From the IMG/VR virus record IMGVR_UViG_3300024265_000043, positions 19,715 to 83,714 of that record: a stretch of DNA of 64,000 nt; one strand, 5' to 3'. A program made the position numbers and the translations under genes. Below are positions 41,937-49,947 of this stretch, one piece after another. Numbering within the stretch: the first letter of the stretch is position 1; every line of letters begins with the position of its first letter. The stretch is from a virus. A model generated the notes under the pieces. The model was not told the DNA's origin, searched no databases, and saw nothing but the letters and a program-made list of their open reading frames with translations.

Positions 41937-41982
41937 GCCGTCGTAAGTAATGGACTTAGTAAGGGCTGTACCCTTCGACGGC
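41937..41982 (-). ncRNA. three-way-junction RNA element, copy 6
   Basis: Outer stem GCCGTCG/CGACGGC (41937-41943 with 41976-41982). Minus strand: AAGGG/CCCTT hairpin (loop TACAG), linker AC, then TAAGT/ACTTA hairpin (loop CCATT) abutting the 3' outer strand. Followed by ACTCACTGAGGTTAAAC and the next ribosome site. Confidence 0.7.
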
Positions 41983-41992
41983 GGGAATTATG

Positions 41993-42208
41993 CTAGAGTA
42001 TCAATTCTTGCTCGGTTTCAATTATACACGCTTCCCAATATTCAGCCAGCCAGGAAAGATCGTCTGATGCGTCACTAATTGCGCTATCAACTTGGTGGCA
42101 TTCACCATATGTGGGCTGAATAATATCATCAACATAAGACCTCAATTCTTCCACCACCATAATGGCTCTTTTTAAATCGGTGATTTGCTCGGATGTTGGT
42201 TTTGGCAT
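41993..42208 (-). CDS. hypothetical protein, 71 aa
   Basis: ATG 42208, AGAAGGACATACTAAA upstream. Acidic helical protein (SAISDASDDLSWLAEYWEAC). Unknown. Confidence 0.6.
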   Translation of the reverse strand: MPKPTSEQITDLKRAIMVVEELRSYVDDIIQPTYGECHQVDSAISDASDDLSWLAEYWEACIIETEQELIL

Positions 42209-42209
42209 T

Positions 42210-42488
42210 TTAGTATGTCCTTCTGTCAGATAATGGTCGTTTAGTTGCGTATGCCAATTCGTCGCGTAATTGAAATTCGATTTCTTCTTTTGCGGCTTTC
42301 AACGTATCCCAAATGCCAGCATATTGATATAGTGTCCCATCATTATAATGTAATTCAGCATACCAGCCTTGTTTTTCACCATAACGGGCTTTACGGATCT
42401 GACCAAATTTCTCCCCAGCACTATAGCGATAATAGCCCTTTACAGGGTCATTCCGTCGCCATTCGCCTAGTTTGTTGTTGTCGGTCAT
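42210..42488 (-). CDS. hypothetical protein, 92 aa; first gene of the leftward block
   Basis: ATG 42488 preceded by GAAAGGCAATCATCAA and, further up, GAGGTTAAATAAC, the same two boxes as before the clamp gene and the 105-aa gene. Contains GYYRYSAGEKFGQIRKARYG. A TTG at 42506 is a worse start. No family. Confidence 0.65.
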   Translation of the reverse strand: MTDNNKLGEWRRNDPVKGYYRYSAGEKFGQIRKARYGEKQGWYAELHYNDGTLYQYAGIWDTLKAAKEEIEFQLRDELAYATKRPLSDRRTY

Positions 42489-42496
42489 TTGATGAT

Positions 42497-42521
42497 TGCC
42501 TTTCAACTGTTATTTAACCTC
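42497..42521 (-). promoter_or_regulatory. conserved leader box (GAGGTTAAA...GAAAGGCA) upstream of the first leftward gene
   Basis: On the minus strand GAGGTTAAATAACA then TTGAAAGGCA leads into the ATG at 42488. Near-identical pairs occur at 41907-41929 and 40442-40466 before other genes. It is a leader that includes the ribosome site. The role of the GAGGTTAAA part is unknown (second ribosome site, operator or RNA motif). Confidence 0.6.
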
Positions 42522-42734
42522 AATTCTAGAATCAATTTCGCCCCTCACTACCTCATTGTCAAGTCTTTTCTTATCTTTTTTATTATCTCATTCGTACTCC
42601 TTATATATAGGGCATACCACCCCAAACTTTATTTTAAAGCAAATGTGTGAATATTACGTCACATCATCGCCTAGCAACTCTTAATATATAAAGTACCCCA
42701 TAGCGTCCCCTTATATCTCTTGTATATACTCTCT

Positions 42735-42771
42735 ACTCATGCCCTTTTAAAGGACTTACACCATATATCAC
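42735..42771. repeat. 36-nt direct repeat, copy 1
   Basis: ACTCATGCCCTTTTA followed by an ACTTA and CCAT pattern; matches copy 2 at 42931-42967 with about six mismatches. The 15-bp core is identical. Could be a protein-binding site or part of two parallel promoters. Confidence 0.7.
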
Positions 42772-42930
42772 ACTTATTATATGTTGCTTATATCTTATAT
42801 ACTGGTAATCATTCAGTAATACTAACCTGCTACTACACCACACCACCTAACTAGAACAGCAACAAGGCACCCCTAAAGTATATATATTCTCAATATGATA
42901 CACTGCACATAGCACAGCACACAACGCCCC

Positions 42931-42967
42931 ACTCATGCCCTTTTACTGAACTTAGCCCATGTATATA
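42931..42967. repeat. 36-nt direct repeat, copy 2
   Basis: Second copy of the ACTCATGCCCTTTTA element, 196 bp from the first, followed by CCATGTATATA. Confidence 0.7.
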
Positions 42968-43119
42968 TATAAGATAGTGTATGTGAAGATATACTACATG
43001 TATCATAATGAGACATAGAATCATTTAATAGAGGACAAGCAATACTTGTTTTCGTTCGCAGCCCCTTTTGACGATTCGCCCCAAATTTTCCACTTACCAT
43101 ATACCCAGCCATACCGCAC

Positions 43120-43140
43120 AATAATCTAGTGTAGATTATT
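43120..43140. promoter_or_regulatory. inverted repeat, operator-like
   Basis: AATAATCT and AGATTATT (8-bp perfect arms) around AGTGT. Size and symmetry fit a dimeric repressor site in the intergenic region. Confidence 0.5.
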
Positions 43141-43198
43141 ACATTGGATGTGTGCCCCGTCGTGATAGGTATGCTAAGGGATGGGGGTTAGTTACATT

Positions 43199-43236
43199 TG
43201 GGGGAGTCCCACCGCTTGAACCGGGGAGGTCCCCCA
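43199..43236. terminator. GC-rich hairpin in the AT-rich region
   Basis: TGGGGGA (43199-43205) pairs with TCCCCCA (43230-43236); inside, TCCC pairs with GGGA, giving an almost continuous stem. No T-run follows on either strand. Possible transcription barrier or structured leader. Confidence 0.4.
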
Positions 43237-43344
43237 CCATTACTACCCATTCCGTGCCTTATTTTTACTTGTAAGGGAAATTATATTTAATTGCGGCTAG
43301 TGTATTGGTGTTGTGTTCGGTTGTTTATTTCTTGGAGGTATGGC

Positions 43345-43358
43345 TATATACGTATATA
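43345..43358. promoter_or_regulatory. 14-bp palindrome next to a repeated box
   Basis: TATATACGTATATA is a perfect palindrome six bases before repeated box 1 (43364-43381). Typical of a dimeric regulator site. Confidence 0.45.
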
Positions 43359-43363
43359 ATTAC

Positions 43364-43381
43364 ACCATCCAGAAATGGACC
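43364..43381. promoter_or_regulatory. repeated operator-like box 1
   Basis: ACCATCCAGAAATGGACC, identical to box 2 at 43515-43532. The core TCCAGAAATGGA is an inverted repeat with 4-bp arms. Located upstream of the GntR-type gene, so it may be its operator. Confidence 0.6.
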
Positions 43382-43514
43382 AGTTTTGTTTGAATCACCT
43401 AGACAATTATGTGATATCACACTTTATTATGTTAATTAGAATGATTTGTCTTAATTAGAAGATATTGATTTCATGGGACTTAAGTGTTATGCTTGTATGT
43501 AGTACTATAAACAT

Positions 43515-43532
43515 ACCATCCAGAAATGGACC
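43515..43532. promoter_or_regulatory. repeated operator-like box 2
   Basis: Exact second copy of the 18-bp box, 151 bp after box 1 and 216 bp before the GntR start. A spacing of about 14 helical turns could allow looping. Confidence 0.6.
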
Positions 43533-43697
43533 TTTTGCCCCTGCATATATGTATTCTAGTAAGCTTTGATTCTTAAAGAAAAGAATATATCCCCCCTCCA
43601 AAAGTCTATTTCGGGATGCGTGTGTAGGATGATAGCATGTATGTATGTTAGCATGCAACCAAAACGATTTTATTTCTTGTTGTTATGCGTAGGTATG

Positions 43698-43726
43698 TTT
43701 ATATTGTTGCATGTAGATAGTATAAC
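43698..43726 (+). promoter_or_regulatory. possible promoter of the GntR-type gene
   Basis: TTTATA (43698-43703), 17-bp spacer, TATAAC (43721-43726), 21 bases before the ATG at 43748. The -35 is weak; a better TATAAT at 43731 is too close to the ribosome site. Low confidence. Confidence 0.3.
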
Positions 43727-43747
43727 ATAATATAATAAGGAGAGCAA

Positions 43748-44131
43748 ATGTTGTATGATTATTCGCGTGCGGTTTATGTTCAGGTTGCTGAATTTATTCG
43801 TGAGTCAATTCTGAGCGGGGAGTATCCCGAGGGTGAGAAAATCCCATCATCGGGGGAGTTGGCGGAAATCTATGAAACCTCTAGGCAGACCGTGCTCCTC
43901 GCTGTGAAGGAACTTAGGTTTGAAGGATACCTAGATAGCCAAATTGGACACACAATCAACGTCATAGACGGAGCAAGGCTGGGAGTCAAGGCTTGGATAT
44001 TAAAACTCCTGAACGAACGAGATGTGCCGAAAATTGTGAAAACGGCAAGGTTGCTCGAAATGACACAGACCGAGTTGATTGGTCTACTGAAAGCAGAATT
44101 TGAGAAACCAGAGCCTGAAAAATCTTCTTGA
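43748..44131 (+). CDS. GntR-family transcriptional regulator, short form
   Basis: 127 residues. Residues 1-75 are the GntR winged helix: PEGEKIPSSGELAEIYETSR and the recognition helix TVLLAVKELRFEGYL. No large effector domain follows; the C-terminal 50 residues are helical. AAGGAGA precedes the ATG. First gene of the rightward block, directly after repeated boxes that may be its operators, so it probably controls the divergent region. Confidence 0.85.
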   Translation: MLYDYSRAVYVQVAEFIRESILSGEYPEGEKIPSSGELAEIYETSRQTVLLAVKELRFEGYLDSQIGHTINVIDGARLGVKAWILKLLNERDVPKIVKTARLLEMTQTELIGLLKAEFEKPEPEKSS

Positions 44132-44164
44132 CTTTTTGATATCTCATGTTTTAAACTTACGCAG

Positions 44165-44413
44165 ATGGTAGATAACTCAAATATCAAACAATGTTCAGTC
44201 CAGGGATGCCAGGGGAAATACTACTGTAAAGGCCATTGCCGGAAACATTATTTGAGAGTTCGCCGAGGAAATTCTAATATGTCGCTTGATAATTTGAGAG
44301 GCAGAAACACAACCCGTGAAACAGCAGTAGCTGCTTTAAATATTGCACATGACAGACGAGCGCTGCGAAACGAATTACCTGCTGACATTAGAATCGGATA
44401 TGGTTTTGCTTAA
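44165..44413 (+). CDS. small zinc-finger protein, 82 aa
   Basis: Residues 9-35 carry CSVQGCQGKYYCKGHCRKHY, the Cx4C, CxxxCxxH pattern of small phage zinc fingers often found beside or fused to HNH nucleases. No catalytic HNH residues follow, so it may be DNA-binding only. Weak ribosome site. Confidence 0.6.
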   Translation: MVDNSNIKQCSVQGCQGKYYCKGHCRKHYLRVRRGNSNMSLDNLRGRNTTRETAVAALNIAHDRRALRNELPADIRIGYGFA

Positions 44414-44603
44414 TCCTATCAAAAATACTCGGGCTGCTTCGCTGCTCTCCAACCTACCCAAGTTCGTGAGTTCTTTAGTTACCTCTGCGAGGCAGTCCTT
44501 GAGTAAAAAGTATGTTCCAAAAGGAAAACTCGTGGGAGAAATAACTATAAAATTCACAGATTTGAATCAAGTGCTTCCTTCGGTGAAGGGGACGGCAGGA
44601 TGA
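44400..44603 (+). CDS. hypothetical basic protein, 67 aa
   Basis: ATG 44400 overlaps the previous gene by 14 bases; ATG 44349 is an alternative with a 65-base overlap. Basic, Ser-rich (VSSLVTSARQSLSKK). Its TGA overlaps the next ATG. Start uncertain. Confidence 0.5.
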   Translation: MVLLNPIKNTRAASLLSNLPKFVSSLVTSARQSLSKKYVPKGKLVGEITIKFTDLNQVLPSVKGTAG

Positions 44604-44926
44604 CCGAGCAACTCCCAAACAATGAGTCTATACTTGAAGGCGAAGGATTTAAAATCGACCTGGAAGGAAATTTGACTTTCGATAGTTGCTCATTCAGACG
44701 CATTGAAAAAATTAAACCCCCTTGGCATAAAAGGCTCTCGATTTGGATTCAAAGGCTGTTTTATTCAAAGCGCAAAATTGATGCTAGACTCGTGGAGGCT
44801 CGCGAAAAACATCTCAGAGAGGTTGCTGACAAAGCATTATTGAGGGAATCGCTACGGGATCAAATTAATGACACATTGAGACATCAAATTAATTCACAGC
44901 CACTTACAAATTGGAATCTGACGTAA
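44600..44926 (+). CDS. hypothetical coiled-coil protein, 108 aa
   Basis: ATGA overlap at the start. C-terminal half is a long charged helix (REKHLREVADKALLRE). Ends before a strong terminator at 44971. Confidence 0.6.
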   Translation: MTEQLPNNESILEGEGFKIDLEGNLTFDSCSFRRIEKIKPPWHKRLSIWIQRLFYSKRKIDARLVEAREKHLREVADKALLRESLRDQINDTLRHQINSQPLTNWNLT

Positions 44927-44970
44927 TGAAAAATTGATCCCACCTGGTCGATGTATAGGTTATCCCACGA

Positions 44971-45011
44971 GGGGGAGGAAGTTCGTGATTGCTTTCTCCC
45001 CCCTTTTTATT
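44971..45011 (+). terminator. rho-independent terminator
   Basis: GGGGGAG (44971-44977) pairs with CTCCCCC (44996-45002), followed by C and a T-run TTTTTATTT. Ends the four-gene regulatory unit before the structural genes. Confidence 0.8.
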
Positions 45012-45021
45012 TGGAGGCAAT

Positions 45022-45060
45022 ATGAATTATAAAATCTCAAGCCAATGGACTAATCTATGA
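45022..45060 (+). CDS. 12-codon leader peptide
   Basis: ATG 45022 with TTGGAGGCAAT upstream encodes MNYKISSQWTNL and stops at TGA 45058-45060, which overlaps the ATG of the next structural gene (ATGA). That gene has no ribosome site of its own, so the leader probably drives it by coupling. Confidence 0.55.
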   Translation: MNYKISSQWTNL

Positions 45061-45842
45061 ATATGCCCGCCACCCCACAGGATCGACAATACCAAGCATT
45101 CACGCTTGCCGAAGAAGGCAATGTAGCATTAAGAGTACATGCCCCTCCCCTTGATTTTGGCGAAGCAGACAACCTCGGCCAAAACGAAAATGATACAGTT
45201 ACAATCCAAAACAATCTTGGGCACAACACAGCCGGGTTTCGCTGCACTCCTCCTACGGGAGGCACAGTTGTATTTGAAACGACCTATGATGGCATCAACT
45301 GGGAAGCAACCAGCATACGCGGAGTCACCAGCGATCAAGTAACATCTGTCATAACCGTGGCGGGGAATTTCATTGGTTCTATTTCGACGAATAGAGCCAT
45401 AAGGCTCAGAACTTCAGTTGCTGGATCTGCGCCAGGAACAGTGATGGGTAGACTCCATCGAGGTGTTTCTGTCATTGAAACAGTTGAATTTGGACACCCA
45501 CCCCACAAAATAGGGTTCGTGACCCAGAGATATCACGATGCATTTTCATCCGCTCAGACTGATGCAGTTCTATGGACACCAGCGGCCGGAAAGGCAATTG
45601 TTCTTACAGATTTATTTGTATTTGCGGGAGGCAACACTGATGGGAATATGTCGATATTCTCAGATACGAATGTGAATGGTAATATAATCTTCAAAAACGA
45701 TATCAAAGTTTCAACGAATGTGCCATATAGCCAACCATTATCATGGAAATTAGGGCTGGTTAGCGGAACAGATAAAGCCATAAAAATCACAACAGATGCT
45801 GCAATAAGCTGCAACATAATGCTGTTCGGTTACGAGATATGA
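45057..45842 (+). CDS. virion/tail-associated protein, 261 aa
   Basis: ATG 45057, coupled to the leader peptide. Beta-rich, Thr/Gly-rich. N terminus MNMPATPQDRQYQAF resembles that of the next protein (TTRTDREYQKF), suggesting a shared attachment or docking segment. Structural role inferred from composition and from the fibre gene two genes on. Confidence 0.65.
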   Translation: MNMPATPQDRQYQAFTLAEEGNVALRVHAPPLDFGEADNLGQNENDTVTIQNNLGHNTAGFRCTPPTGGTVVFETTYDGINWEATSIRGVTSDQVTSVITVAGNFIGSISTNRAIRLRTSVAGSAPGTVMGRLHRGVSVIETVEFGHPPHKIGFVTQRYHDAFSSAQTDAVLWTPAAGKAIVLTDLFVFAGGNTDGNMSIFSDTNVNGNIIFKNDIKVSTNVPYSQPLSWKLGLVSGTDKAIKITTDAAISCNIMLFGYEI

Positions 45843-45843
45843 T

Positions 45844-46221
45844 ATGGTACTGCCAACCACAAGAACCGATAGAGAATATCAAAAGTTTGTAGAGACTTCT
45901 GATGAACAAACCGCCGTAAAAGTAGTTATTGTTGGCGGGGCCAATATACAAAGCATCGCAACAAAAACAGAAGACTACACTCTCGTAGATTCAGACTCTA
46001 CAATTTTAGCAGATGCAACCAATAACACCGTTACCATATCGCTACCAGTAAGCCCCACACATGGACAGGTTTTTAATGTAAAGGCCATCAACAGCACATT
46101 CGCCGTCACCGTTGATAGGAATGGAAAATTAATAGATGGCGTAGCTAGCGATCTCAATCTTGTGGCAACCGACAGCGCCACTCTAATATACGATACAAAT
46201 TATGGTTGGGCTCAGATCTAA
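45844..46221 (+). CDS. virion/tail-associated protein, 125 aa
   Basis: ATG 45844, two bases after the previous stop. Starts MVLPTTRTDREYQKFVE; the rest alternates beta strands with Thr/Asp (DYTLVDSDSTILADATN), like a domain used in phage fibres and capsid decoration. Overlaps the fibre ATG by one base. Confidence 0.65.
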   Translation: MVLPTTRTDREYQKFVETSDEQTAVKVVIVGGANIQSIATKTEDYTLVDSDSTILADATNNTVTISLPVSPTHGQVFNVKAINSTFAVTVDRNGKLIDGVASDLNLVATDSATLIYDTNYGWAQI

Positions 46222-49200
46222 TGAGTTACAATTCTTCAATCAAGGACGGCAAGTTTTACCTGAATAACGGCAAAGAAGACGTTAATGGTAGTGAAAGATT
46301 TTGTATTGATCCAGACACAGGACATATAACCGTCCAGAAACGCATAAATGGGATTTGGGGACCCACCTCTTTTGAAACAGGGCCAAATTCTCTTTGGTGT
46401 GGAATGAATGTTGGACTGGCTGCGGCTGGGCAACACCTATTAAGTGAAACATCTTTTGGAGACCACCACACTCTTGTACATGGGCACTTTGAAAACGGTC
46501 TGTCTGTAGGCGATACTAAAGCATTATTTGCTTACGGCAAGCAAACAAGATATATTCCTCAATCTGATTATTCAAATGAATGGGTAGGTACTGAATATAG
46601 TTGGGCATCTGCTGCATCAACATCTCACTTTTTTATGGAGATGGGGTATTGGAAGACTGGTTCGATAGCTGCTTCAGATATAATAAGAATACAAACTTGG
46701 GCAGGACCAGACGAAAATGGCCTCTTAATATTTGATCAACGATACCCGCCATCTGATTTCCCAGCAAACAGCGAAGTAGCCTCAAATAAAGAAGGTTTTA
46801 TAGAAATTGAAGAGGGAGAAACGTACTATACAAAAATAAGTAGCAGTGAACCCTTCTCAATATTATTAAATGCCGCAGGAACAGAACCCTGGAACGCCAT
46901 TGATATGAGTTTTATCAGGGAAGAAAATATATTGCAAACTAAGGCATGGGAAGATGGCGCTACTTATACCCAGGGGGATTATTATATAGGCAATAGAAAA
47001 ATTTATGTCTGTAATGTGACTGGGGCCCAAACAGGAACATTTGAAGACAACTCAGATAAGTGGGATGAGTTAGGTAGCCACCTTATAACCGAAACTGATC
47101 CTATATTCAATGCGTGGGATAAATCAACAGGAATTATCATAACCGAATCGCAAATATCTGATTTGCAAAGTTATTTAATCACAGAGAGCGATCCCATATA
47201 TTCTGCAAGTCCTGCCAGCAACATTACTGATGCGGGAAGCGGATTGATTGTAACTGTTGCCGAAAGAACCAATTGGAACGCAGCGTATGGATGGGGCGAT
47301 CATTCTGCGCAAGGCTACTTAACTTCATATAACGAAACGGATCCTATATTTTCGGCGTGGGACAAAAGCGACGGGATATCTATATATGGATCACAATTAA
47401 AAGGTTTTGATGATGGAAAAATTCCATTTGGCAGCGGCTTTGGAGGATTGAGTTTTGACAATCTGCTTGAGTGGGATAATGTAAACAAGCGTCTTGGTGT
47501 AAACAAAATAAATCCCACCTCAACAGTAGATGTTGCTGGCACTGTAAAAGCTACTGGTATGAAGGTTAATGGGGTTAATGTACTTACCTCATACACAGAA
47601 ACCGACCCAATATTTACAGCATGGGATAAGAGCACTGGAATTTCAATTACTGAATCACAAATATCCGATCTTTCCCATTTTAATGAATTGGCTGGAAACT
47701 TATCTGGTATAACACAATACAGAGTGTCATTTGGAAATGCGAGTGGTGGTTTAACCGATAGTCCCAACCTTACGTACTCAGATAGTGCATTAAGAGTAAG
47801 CAATGGTGGAATATATCTTGACAGGCCGGGCGCTGATTCATTTATAGTATTTAGCAGGAATGCTGCTCAAGTTGGTCAGATCAGAGGCGCGGATGGATCC
47901 ATAGATATTACAGAATCAGGAGGTAGTCCGGTTCACCTCTCAGTGGACGTTGTATCTGGGATTACGTCCATGAGCGGCGTGAATACTCCAGAGATTTCTA
48001 ATATTAGTGGATTGTTGAAAATCCAACCCGATGTTCAGGGAGATGTTGAACTCTTTGGCGATACTGACGTAGCCAACAACGAAAACAGTAAAATACTCAA
48101 AATATGGAGAAGGGCTCCAGAAGGAAATGATTATATAAGATTTTATATTAGCCAAACCAAAAACGCTTATATACACTCTTCTACTCATCTAACATTACAG
48201 GCACAGAACCCTTTCACTATAAACTCTGTGACCGAGGACATAATTTTCAAGGTTGGTGACAACGCTGGAGTAAAGAAATTCTATTTTAGAGACAGTGATG
48301 CTAATGACCTTATTACTATAGACAGTAATGGTCAAATGATCATAGATGCAAATCTAGGAGGAAGCCTAAAAGTTGTTAGAGGTTCCAATAACACTATTAA
48401 AACTTTTCTGGATTCGACATACACCGATCTTAGGTTTGAAGGATCGAAAGACTACAACAGAATTGGAACTTGGATACCTAAGCCGTTTCAGATTGTAACA
48501 AACTCTATTGATAGGATTGTAGTAAGCAGCGATGGATTAGTAGGTATAGGAAAAACACCTGAAACTTTTCCGCTAGAAATATTATCAACTATCCCTACAG
48601 TTGTGCTTGAAAACTCAAGAACAATTATGGGTACTGGATATTATGTTGGTGGATTAGTCTTCAACGCTGGAGAAGATACTCATGAGGATGTTGCACAAAT
48701 ACGAGTAAACGCAGCAGAAGATTGGACCAGTACTTCATCTCCAACAAGGATGAGTTTTTACACAACTCCCTCCGGTTCGATACATGCTGCTGAAGCAGGT
48801 TTTATTGACTCTAAAGGTTTTTGGGGATTAGGAACATTAGACAGTGTTGATCACCGCTTGCATGTTAGGGAAGGTATTAAAGCAGAAGGTGGTTTTGTAT
48901 ATCACGACAACTCAACTCAAACTACCAATCATTGTCATTGGAATACTAGAACGGCGAAGTATAATCAAACAAAAGGATTAGGTACGTGGGGAAACGGACC
49001 ACACGCAGTAGCGTGGAAACCAGATGGAACAAAAGTATTCATTGTTGATAATCAATCTGAAGAAATAAACGAATTTTCAGTAACTACTCCCTGGGATGTG
49101 TCTACATTAACGCACATTAGGGCTATGAGTACTACATCTGAAGAAAGCAATCCAATGGGCCTATGTTTTGATCCTACTGGAACCAAAATGTATATTGTTG

Positions 49201-49910
49201 GTTCTGGAGGAGACGAGGTTAATTATTACGGCCTCACGCAAGCTTGGGCGACCAACACAGCAGTAGCCGTATCTATAAAAGACTTATCAGGAAATTCTGG
49301 CACACCTAACGGCATACAATTTAGTCCAGATGGAATGAAGATGTTTATTGCTGATGGAAGTTTAAATGAAATACAATTGTGGACATTAACTAAACCGTGG
49401 GACGTAACTACAGCATCTTATGATTCTAAGTTCGATGCTTCTATGAATAATACCGAAGGGTTTAATTTCAGCCATGATGGGCGTAGGCTTTACGTAGTAG
49501 ATGGTTCCGCCGAAGATGATATACATCAATATTATATGTCAACTCCTTGGGATATTTCCACAGCAAGTCTAGAAGGATCGTTGGATCTAACTGGTATAGC
49601 TTCAGTTCCTAACAGTATTACATTCAATACTGCTGGTACAAAGATGTACGTGACAGACAATAATGTTGGAGTAGATGGGTTATTGGAATTTGATCTTGGG
49701 ATCTCTACTTTAGGAAAAGTAGCGATAGGTGCCGACGCACCAGCAGAAAGCGCTGCGTTAGATATAACATCAATAACGGGGGCTCTGCTGCTGCCAAGAA
49801 TGACAACCACCCAAAGAAACGCGCTGACGCCTGCAAATGGGATGCTTTTATACGACGCCACCCTGAATCAGTCAATGACATATGAAAATGGTGGGTGGAG
49901 ACAAGTTTAG
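46221..49910 (+). CDS. tail fibre protein 2 with beta-propeller
   Basis: 1229 residues from ATG 46221 (TAATG); a TTG at 46206 is less likely. Residues about 285-490 have four related units (TETDPIFNAWDKSTG, NETDPIFSAWDKSDG and two more), a fibre shaft repeat. Residues about 915-1160 contain repeated blades with PWDVSTLTH, PDGTKVFIVD and WDISTASLEG patterns, predicting a beta-propeller for receptor binding. The C-terminal ~55 residues repeat the PRMTTTQRNALTP module of the fibre ending at 15669. Confidence 0.82.
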   Translation: MSYNSSIKDGKFYLNNGKEDVNGSERFCIDPDTGHITVQKRINGIWGPTSFETGPNSLWCGMNVGLAAAGQHLLSETSFGDHHTLVHGHFENGLSVGDTKALFAYGKQTRYIPQSDYSNEWVGTEYSWASAASTSHFFMEMGYWKTGSIAASDIIRIQTWAGPDENGLLIFDQRYPPSDFPANSEVASNKEGFIEIEEGETYYTKISSSEPFSILLNAAGTEPWNAIDMSFIREENILQTKAWEDGATYTQGDYYIGNRKIYVCNVTGAQTGTFEDNSDKWDELGSHLITETDPIFNAWDKSTGIIITESQISDLQSYLITESDPIYSASPASNITDAGSGLIVTVAERTNWNAAYGWGDHSAQGYLTSYNETDPIFSAWDKSDGISIYGSQLKGFDDGKIPFGSGFGGLSFDNLLEWDNVNKRLGVNKINPTSTVDVAGTVKATGMKVNGVNVLTSYTETDPIFTAWDKSTGISITESQISDLSHFNELAGNLSGITQYRVSFGNASGGLTDSPNLTYSDSALRVSNGGIYLDRPGADSFIVFSRNAAQVGQIRGADGSIDITESGGSPVHLSVDVVSGITSMSGVNTPEISNISGLLKIQPDVQGDVELFGDTDVANNENSKILKIWRRAPEGNDYIRFYISQTKNAYIHSSTHLTLQAQNPFTINSVTEDIIFKVGDNAGVKKFYFRDSDANDLITIDSNGQMIIDANLGGSLKVVRGSNNTIKTFLDSTYTDLRFEGSKDYNRIGTWIPKPFQIVTNSIDRIVVSSDGLVGIGKTPETFPLEILSTIPTVVLENSRTIMGTGYYVGGLVFNAGEDTHEDVAQIRVNAAEDWTSTSSPTRMSFYTTPSGSIHAAEAGFIDSKGFWGLGTLDSVDHRLHVREGIKAEGGFVYHDNSTQTTNHCHWNTRTAKYNQTKGLGTWGNGPHAVAWKPDGTKVFIVDNQSEEINEFSVTTPWDVSTLTHIRAMSTTSEESNPMGLCFDPTGTKMYIVGSGGDEVNYYGLTQAWATNTAVAVSIKDLSGNSGTPNGIQFSPDGMKMFIADGSLNEIQLWTLTKPWDVTTASYDSKFDASMNNTEGFNFSHDGRRLYVVDGSAEDDIHQYYMSTPWDISTASLEGSLDLTGIASVPNSITFNTAGTKMYVTDNNVGVDGLLEFDLGISTLGKVAIGADAPAESAALDITSITGALLLPRMTTTQRNALTPANGMLLYDATLNQSMTYENGGWRQV

Positions 49911-49947
49911 TAACGCACAGAGTAATACCTTAAAGGAGGAAATCAAC

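Larger units (their letters stand above)
42522..43747. other. 1.2-kb AT-rich divergent regulatory region
   Basis: No credible gene: frames inside (42496-42684 plus, 42933-43121 and 43455-43658 minus) lack ribosome sites. Very AT-rich with runs of TATATA. It separates the leftward early block from the rightward block and must hold the promoters of both. On the minus strand TTGACA (42557-42562 reversed) is a perfect -35 but a matching -10 is not clear. It may also hold the replication origin. Repeats within are listed separately. Confidence 0.7.

Noticed and set aside
43340-43393. 17-codon ORF starting at ATG 43340 through the palindrome and box 1
   Set aside because: GGAGG lies one base before the ATG, too close, and the region looks regulatory.
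42496-43658. ORFs of 60-67 codons inside the AT-rich intergenic region
   Set aside because: No ribosome sites, no overlap with neighbours, and composition of non-coding AT-rich DNA.
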